Positions 59,561-64,000 of a stretch of 64,000 bases of DNA are shown here, in pieces. The notes beneath the pieces are model-generated. The model had not been told where the DNA came from. It did no database searches and worked only from the letters and a program-made list of their open reading frames with translations. The position numbers were made by a program, and so were the translations under genes. Each line of letters begins with the position of its first letter. Positions within the stretch are counted from its first letter, which is position 1. This DNA is from Hyphomicrobiales bacterium (lineage in GTDB: Bacteria; Pseudomonadota; Alphaproteobacteria; Rhizobiales; Rhodobiaceae), in contig PKTR01000002.1 of the NCBI GenBank assembly GCA_002869065.1, positions 558,001 through 622,000 on the forward strand. Reading direction: 5' to 3'.

Positions 59561-59704
59561 CTTCCAACCACGCACAGGCCACATACACAGGCGCCGGCGC
59601 TTCGCTCTTCTTTTGGCTGGAGGCGTTCGCGTTCCGACGCCCGTCCAAAATAGACCGGGCACGTTAAGATCGGCTTATTCCCGCGATATCGAAAAGGAAA
59701 ATAT

Positions 59705-60859
59705 TCAGCCGCGCTTGCCGTGCGGGGCGGCGAGATAATCGTTCGAGCGCATTTCGATCAGCCTCGAGATGGTGCGGGCGAACTCGAAGACCTCGGCACC
59801 GCTTTCGGCGCGATACAGCGTGTCGACCGGAGCGTCGGCGGAAATCACGATCTTGACGCCGTTGTCGTAGAGCGCGTCGATCAGATTGATGAAACGCTTG
59901 GCCTCGTTGCGCCGGTCCTCGGCCATCACCGGCACATGATCGACGAACAGCGTGTGATAGGCGTGGGCGATGCGCAGATAGTCCGCCGCACCGAGCGGGC
60001 GGGCGCACAGATCCTCGAAGCCGATGCGCGCGGCACCATGGGCGACCTGCGGGATTTCGATCCAGCGGCCCTTGGCCTCGAGACGTTCGAGATGGCCGCC
60101 GTCCGTGCCGGCAATGCGATGCCACAGGTGATCCATCGCGGCGTCGGCCTCTTTGCCGAGCGGCGAAAAGTAGAGCGGCTCGCCGGACAGCATTTCGAGC
60201 CGGTAGTCGGTCCGCGAGTCGAGCCGCACGACATCGACATGGCGCTTCAACAGGGCGATGAAGCCGAGGAAGTGGCCACGATTGAGGCCATCGCGATAGA
60301 GGTCGTCAGGATCGACGTTGGAGGTCGCGACCACGATCACGCCTGCCTCGAACAGCGCGGTGAACAGGCGGCCGAGGATCATCGCGTCGGCGATATCGGT
60401 GACGGAGAACTCGTCGAAACACAGCAGGCGGATTTCGCCGGAGATTTCGGCGGCGAGCGGCGGGATCGGATCGTCGCCGCTGACCTCGCCGCATTTCAGC
60501 GCCTGGCGGAAGGCGTGCACGCGCTCATGCACCTCGGCCATGAATTCATGGAAGTGGACACGGCGCTTGCGGCGCACGGGCACGCGCTCGAAGAACAGGT
60601 CCATCAGCATGGTCTTGCCGCGCCCGACCTCGCCCCAGATGTAGAGGCCCTCGACGGTCTCGGGCACGTCGCGGCGGCCGAACAACCAGCCGAGCGAGCT
60701 CTTCTTGCTGGCGAGCCGTGTCTCACTCAGCGTCGCGCAGAGCGCGTCGAACCGCTCGATGAGCGCGGCCTGTGCCGGATCGCGCTCGATCTCGCCGGCG
60801 CGCACCATTGCCTCGTAACGGTCGGAGACCGAGCGCATGACCTGGATGTCGCCGCTCAT
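59705..60859 (-). CDS. zapE: Cell division protein ZapE (AFG1-like ATPase)
   Basis: 384 residues. Walker A GEVGRGKT at 76-83, then MLMDLFFERVPVRRKRRVHFHEFMAEVHERVHAFRQ and the Walker B region RLLCFDEFSVTDIADAMILGRLFTALFEAGVIVVATSNVDPDDLYRDGLNR are typical of the AFG1/LACE1 family. In bacteria ZapE acts at the FtsZ ring during constriction. Its position next to the mdh-suc-odh cluster is usual for Hyphomicrobiales. The C-terminal part ends RSNDYLAAPHGKRG. Confidence 0.93.
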   Translation of the reverse strand: MSGDIQVMRSVSDRYEAMVRAGEIERDPAQAALIERFDALCATLSETRLASKKSSLGWLFGRRDVPETVEGLYIWGEVGRGKTMLMDLFFERVPVRRKRRVHFHEFMAEVHERVHAFRQALKCGEVSGDDPIPPLAAEISGEIRLLCFDEFSVTDIADAMILGRLFTALFEAGVIVVATSNVDPDDLYRDGLNRGHFLGFIALLKRHVDVVRLDSRTDYRLEMLSGEPLYFSPLGKEADAAMDHLWHRIAGTDGGHLERLEAKGRWIEIPQVAHGAARIGFEDLCARPLGAADYLRIAHAYHTLFVDHVPVMAEDRRNEAKRFINLIDALYDNGVKIVISADAPVDTLYRAESGAEVFEFARTISRLIEMRSNDYLAAPHGKRG

Positions 60860-61113
60860 CGACCAACCCCGCTTGCGTTATCGCCACGGACCGGCACCGT
60901 CGCGATGCATTCAAGGCCTGGAATGGAAGAGCGAAATCGGGACATGCCGTCGGTCAGATCGGATCCGGGAGGTCTCGGGCGAGACGATGCTGCGGCGAGC
61001 GATAGAAAATATTGCAGCGCGAAGCAAGGAAAAGACGGCACGGAAAGTCAGCGAGACCGGGCGCCGGTCGTGCCGGCGGCGGTGCGGCGATGCAGAAAGG
61101 AGCGAACAGGGCG

Positions 61114-61797
61114 TCAGGCCATCAGGCGCATGAACAGCGCCTTCATCTCCATATTGGTGACGTGCATGCGGTTCGGCCCGAAGGTGCTGAAGCGTTCGTC
61201 GATCTCGCGATTGACGTAGAAGGTCAGATCTTCGAGAATCTTTTCGTTCTTCAAAGCCGGCGAGAACCGTTCGACAAAGGACTTCAGAATGGCTCGCATC
61301 TCGGGATCCTGCACACAGGCCTCGACGGTCAGGCCCTCAAGCAGCACGAAGGCAAGCACGTTGTAGCGCCGGCCGACATCGGCGGACAGATCCATTTCCA
61401 GCTTGTGGCTGGCATAGGTCATCAGCGCGTGGACGAAGAACGCCGTCCAGTTCTTGCTGGAATCCTTGGTCTGGCCGACGAAGGTCTTTTCGATCGCCGC
61501 CTTCATATATTCGGTGACGAGGAAATGCGTCAGTTTGCGATTGTTGAAGAGCACATTGCTCGCATTCACCGACGCGTAGCAACGCATGTTATTTTCGTAA
61601 TAACGGTCGATGTTCTTGTACATGCCCTGGAGATATTTCTCCATGATGGCATCGATCACCTTGCCGTCGATGCAGCCCTGGTTCTTGGCACTGTAGTCCT
61701 TGATGAAGCGGAAAATGTTGATCGCTTCACTCACGCCGAGACCGACACAATGATGTGGGCCCGGTATCTGTCTATTCATGCTTCGACCCTGGTCCAA
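61114..61797 (-). CDS. Uncharacterised soluble protein
   Basis: 227 residues (221 if the ATG at 61779 is used). All-helical in appearance: VSEAINIFRFIKDYSAKNQGCIDGKVIDAIMEKYLQGMYKNIDRYYENNMRCYASVNASNVLFNNRKLTHFLVTEYMKAAIEKTF and later FFVHALMTYASHKLEMDLSADVGRRYNVLAFVLLEGLTVEACVQDP. No signal peptide, membrane segment or catalytic motif. I cannot assign a family. It is alone between zapE and hsp20, in AT-richer surroundings. Confidence 0.6.
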   Translation of the reverse strand: MDQGRSMNRQIPGPHHCVGLGVSEAINIFRFIKDYSAKNQGCIDGKVIDAIMEKYLQGMYKNIDRYYENNMRCYASVNASNVLFNNRKLTHFLVTEYMKAAIEKTFVGQTKDSSKNWTAFFVHALMTYASHKLEMDLSADVGRRYNVLAFVLLEGLTVEACVQDPEMRAILKSFVERFSPALKNEKILEDLTFYVNREIDERFSTFGPNRMHVTNMEMKALFMRLMA

Positions 61798-62290
61798 GTG
61801 TTGATCCGCCAGTTTGTTTTGGAAACATTACCGAATTCCAGTTTACAACGTCTTAATCCGGAAAAATTGTGATACATTTCAAACTATATGGAAATAATCG
61901 TTCGCATTTCGTACTAAATGAAACTTTCCGTCTACTGCGACAGCTTGTCTGCAACTTACCCGGAAGCATGCTACCTATTTGGCCCTCCGCGTTTTTGTCT
62001 CGGGCAACGCCGACGCAGCGCACAATGGGAAACAACCGGCCGCCGCGGACCGGCTCCCGACCGCCGCGCACGGCCCGCGGACCGTGCTGCGCCGCCGGCG
62101 CAGACAAAACCGGTTGCCCCGCAAACCGGATTTCCCGGCAGCGGGTCGGGGCGGCGGTGACGGGCGGCGGTGACGGGCGCGCTTGAACCTCGGCCGGTCG
62201 CGTCCCATATTTCCCCCTAACGGGCCATGCCCGCCGACGGATGCCAATTCGGGTCCGTATAACAAGGTCGCTTCGAGAGAGGACTTTGGC
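61798..62290. other. Divergent region upstream of hsp20
   Basis: Nearly 490 bp between the orphan gene and hsp20. The first 120 bp are AT-rich and may hold the orphan gene's promoter; the remainder is very GC-rich, with a short tandem GGCGGCGGTGACG around 62149-62176. No coding region is convincing. The last 60 bp precede hsp20 and could fold as a heat-sensing leader, which is only a guess. Confidence 0.35.
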
Positions 62291-62719
62291 ATGTCACGCC
62301 TATCTACGCTTTCAAGCCCGTTTCTGCTCGGCTTCGAGGATATCGAACGGGTTCTTGACCGGGTTTCCAAGGCCACCAACGACGGCTACCCGCCCTACAA
62401 TATCGAGCGGCTGGCCAAGGCCGACGGTTATGGCGAAACCCTGCGCATCACGCTGGCGGTCGCCGGCTTTACCCGCGACCAGCTCGACGTGACGATGGAA
62501 GAGAACCAGCTCGTCATTCGCGGCCGACAGACGGAAGAAGGCGATCGCGAATATCTGCATCGCGGTATCGCGGCGCGACAGTTCCAGCGCACTTTCGTGC
62601 TGGCCGAGGGCATCGAGATCCTCGGCGCGGACCTGAAGGACGGCCTCCTGTCGATCGATCTCGCCCGCCCCGAACCGGAGCGGGTGGTGCGCAAGATCGA
62701 GATCACGGCGCACGACTGA
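62291..62719 (+). CDS. Small heat-shock protein (Hsp20/IbpA-like)
   Basis: 142 residues from the ATG at 62291, with GAGAGAGGA upstream. The N-terminus SRLSTLSSPFLLGFEDIERVLDRVSKATNDGYPPYNIERL and the alpha-crystallin core (YGETLRITLAVAGFTRDQLDVTMEENQLVIRGRQ, then FQRTFVLAEGIEILGADLKDGLLSIDLARPEPE) match the IbpA-type class A proteins of alphaproteobacteria. It holds unfolding proteins in a refoldable state. DUF1150 follows within 95 bp, the usual partner. Confidence 0.95.
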   Translation: MSRLSTLSSPFLLGFEDIERVLDRVSKATNDGYPPYNIERLAKADGYGETLRITLAVAGFTRDQLDVTMEENQLVIRGRQTEEGDREYLHRGIAARQFQRTFVLAEGIEILGADLKDGLLSIDLARPEPERVVRKIEITAHD

Positions 62720-62811
62720 TGCCGTTCGCCGCGCCGGGAGACGACCGGCCAGGCGACGCAACAGCCGATCAACAAGCGACCAATCGGCGGCATGGCGAGG
62801 AGGAGTGAGTG

Positions 62812-63072
62812 ATGATGAATATGGACATGAAGACCCAGGTGATGCCGGTCGACGCCTTTGCCCTGCTCGGCGACGGCGAAGTGGCCTATGTGCGGGCGAT
62901 CTCGTCGGACGAACTCGGCGAGATGTTCCCGCAGGCGCCGCGGCTCGAGCCGGGCCTGAAGATCTGGGCGCTGCTCGGCGCCGACGGCAACCCGATCCTG
63001 TTGGCGGACAGCCGCGAGGCGGCGGAAGCCAATGCGCTCGAGCATGAGCTGGTGACGGTCAGCGTGCACTAA
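62812..63072 (+). CDS. DUF1150 family protein
   Basis: 86 residues from the ATG at 62812 (GTG 62809 and ATG 62815 also possible), with a GAGGAGGAG ribosome binding site. The domain DAFALLGDGEVAYVRAISSDELGEMFPQAPRLEPGLKIWALLGADGNPILLADSREAAEANALEHEL matches DUF1150, a family found almost always just after an hsp20 gene in alphaproteobacteria. Function unknown; cotranscription with hsp20 suggests a stress role. Confidence 0.92.
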   Translation: MMNMDMKTQVMPVDAFALLGDGEVAYVRAISSDELGEMFPQAPRLEPGLKIWALLGADGNPILLADSREAAEANALEHELVTVSVH

Positions 63073-63113
63073 ACCAAACAACCGCCCGCCGCCTTCAGCC
63101 GGTCTGAAAAACC

Positions 63114-63148
63114 AAAGGCCCGACACCTTCAAAGGTGCCGGGCCTTTT
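63114..63148. terminator. Bidirectional terminator between DUF1150 and ptsN
   Basis: Stem AAAGGCCCG (63114-63122) with CACCTT (63124-63129), pairing with AAGGTG (63132-63137) and CGGGCCTTT (63139-63147), closing on a short loop, with A/T tracts on either side. It separates convergent genes. Confidence 0.85.
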
Positions 63149-63190
63149 GATTCATGCTCTCGATTGCCCTGAGAGGGGCTCAGGAGCCGC

Positions 63191-63655
63191 TCAGGCGGCG
63201 TTTGAGGCCTGAGGCTGGGTCAACAGCGCGAACAGGGCCGCGGCATCCGCAGTGTCGCGCAGCTTGCCGACTGTTGCGCCATCACGCAGCACACGGGCGA
63301 TCCGCGACAGCGCCTTCAGATGATCGGCACCGGCCCCCTCGGGCGCCAAGAGCAGAAACACCAGATCGACCGGCTGGTCGTCGAGGGCCTCGAAATCGAT
63401 CGGCCGGTCGAGCCGCGCGAACAGGCCGACCAGACGGTCGAGCGTCGGCAGCTTGCCGTGCGGGATGGCGATACCGGCGCCGACGCCGGTCGAGCCGAGC
63501 CGCTCACGCTGCAACAGCGTGTCGAAGATATCGCGCTCGCTGAGACCCGTAAGGTCGGCAGCACGTCCCGCGAGATCCTGCAGGGCCTGCTTCTTTGAGT
63601 TCACCTTGAGCGCGGGAACAACCGATTCCGGGCTCAGAAGGTCGCTGAGATCCAT
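63191..63655 (-). CDS. ptsN: Nitrogen PTS EIIA component (PtsN)
   Basis: 154 residues from the ATG at 63655 (MDLSDLLSPESVVPALKVNSKKQALQDLAGRAADLTGLSERDIFDTLLQRERLGSTGVG). The phosphorylated His is H66 in GIAIPHGKLP, with the conserved downstream LVGLFARLDRPIDFEALDDQPVDLVFLLLAPEGAG. It is the terminal phosphoacceptor of the nitrogen PTS, which regulates potassium, nitrogen and carbon functions. Upstream (to the right) is hpf, the usual order rpoN-hpf-ptsN. Confidence 0.95.
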   Translation of the reverse strand: MDLSDLLSPESVVPALKVNSKKQALQDLAGRAADLTGLSERDIFDTLLQRERLGSTGVGAGIAIPHGKLPTLDRLVGLFARLDRPIDFEALDDQPVDLVFLLLAPEGAGADHLKALSRIARVLRDGATVGKLRDTADAAALFALLTQPQASNAA

Positions 63656-63725
63656 GTCTTCCGTCCAATTCTTGCCGACATCGGCCAAGGCCGATACCGC
63701 ATTTTCGGCACGAAACAGAAGCGTG

Positions 63726-64000
63726 TCAGGCCTGGGGAGCGCCAAGCGCCGGGTCGATCCAGCCGACATGGCCGTCGGGACGGCGATAGACCACATTCAG
63801 ATTGCCGCTGCCGGCATTGCGGAACATCACCACCGGCGCATCGACCAGTTCGAGCTGCATCACCGCCATGCCGACGGTCATGGTCTTGATGGCGGTCGAG
63901 GTCTCGGCAACGATGACCGGCGCGAAGTCGGCCTCGAGCTCCTCTTCCGGTTCCGGCGTCGCGAAAACCGTGTAGGCGGCGGCGGCTTCCTCACGGGCAG
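63726..64000 (-). CDS. hpf: Ribosome hibernation promoting factor, C-terminal part (truncated at window edge)
   Basis: The last 91 codons of the gene are visible, with the stop at 63726-63728. The end TMTVGMAVMQLELVDAPVVMFRNAGSGNLNVVYRRPDGHVGWIDP is the C-terminal dimerisation domain of long-form HPF/RaiA. That domain pairs two 70S ribosomes into 100S dimers in stationary phase. The N-terminal S30AE domain lies beyond the right edge of the window. It is 70 bp upstream of ptsN. Confidence 0.9.
   Translation of the reverse strand, partial: AREEAAAAYTVFATPEPEEELEADFAPVIVAETSTAIKTMTVGMAVMQLELVDAPVVMFRNAGSGNLNVVYRRPDGHVGWIDPALGAPQA

Overview
The window is about 64 kb of GC-rich chromosome from an alphaproteobacterium, most probably an order Hyphomicrobiales (Rhizobiales) member. 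This rests on gene content and order: rsfS-rlmH-EnvC-like-ctpA-YibQ-like-rppH, a five-gene atpHAGDC operon without the Fo genes, mdh-sucCD-odhAB-lpd with zapE and a GGDEF gene upstream, an hsp20-DUF1150 pair, and hpf-ptsN at the right edge. The genus cannot be fixed from sequence reading alone.

Left core (1-17.9 kb): ribosome silencing factor, 23S rRNA methyltransferase, cell-wall hydrolase activator, carboxy-terminal protease, divergent polysaccharide deacetylase and RNA pyrophosphohydrolase run rightward. They converge on the leftward F1-ATPase operon across a bidirectional terminator. A TadG-like von Willebrand protein, PriA, a transaldolase-family aldolase, a SlyD-like FKBP and a glycosyltransferase-like protein follow, ending at tRNA-Arg(CCG).

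Integrated island (about 17.95-27.33 kb): a tyrosine-integrase element sits in the 3' half of tRNA-Arg. A 47-bp copy of the tRNA 3' end lies at the far boundary. It differs only by one compensatory base-pair swap in the T-stem, so the resident tRNA probably carries an element-supplied 3' end. Paired GGGTAGCAC arm sites lie just inside each end. The cargo is a leftward operon of an XRE regulator, a beta-class (N4-cytosine type) DNA methyltransferase, a Septu/PtuA-like ABC-type ATPase with a roughly 220-residue N-terminal extension, and a PtuB-like HNH nuclease that has lost most Zn-knuckle cysteines. I infer a restriction-modification/Septu hybrid defence system, and this is the most interesting part of the window. 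A DUF4268-type PD-(D/E)XK protein bounded by 30-bp direct repeats, a free-standing integrase N-terminal-like protein, an AlpA/Xis-like protein and the integrase complete the island.

Accessory block 2 (27.4-36.2 kb): a leftward nine-gene cluster for uptake and opening of 5-oxoproline (pyroglutamate) or a related compound. It contains a LysR regulator, a DUF1445/YcsI protein, TRAP transporter P-Q-M, DUF2848 and PxpB-PxpC-PxpA. A truncated IS3-type orfA and a degenerate tandem repeat mark its right edge.

Accessory block 3 (36.2-45.6 kb): unusual secreted proteins (DUF4087 plus three beta-trefoil lectin repeats, a DUF11-like Pro/Gln-rich protein, a beta-propeller-like protein, a lipoprotein), then a methyltransferase coupled to a beta-helix protein.

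Right core (45.7-64 kb): a membrane protein, cytochrome c, XerC, a small secreted protein, a LysE exporter, the lpd-odhBA-sucDC-mdh block of the TCA cycle, a diguanylate cyclase, ZapE, an orphan conserved-looking protein, small heat-shock protein/DUF1150, PtsN and the 3' end of hpf.
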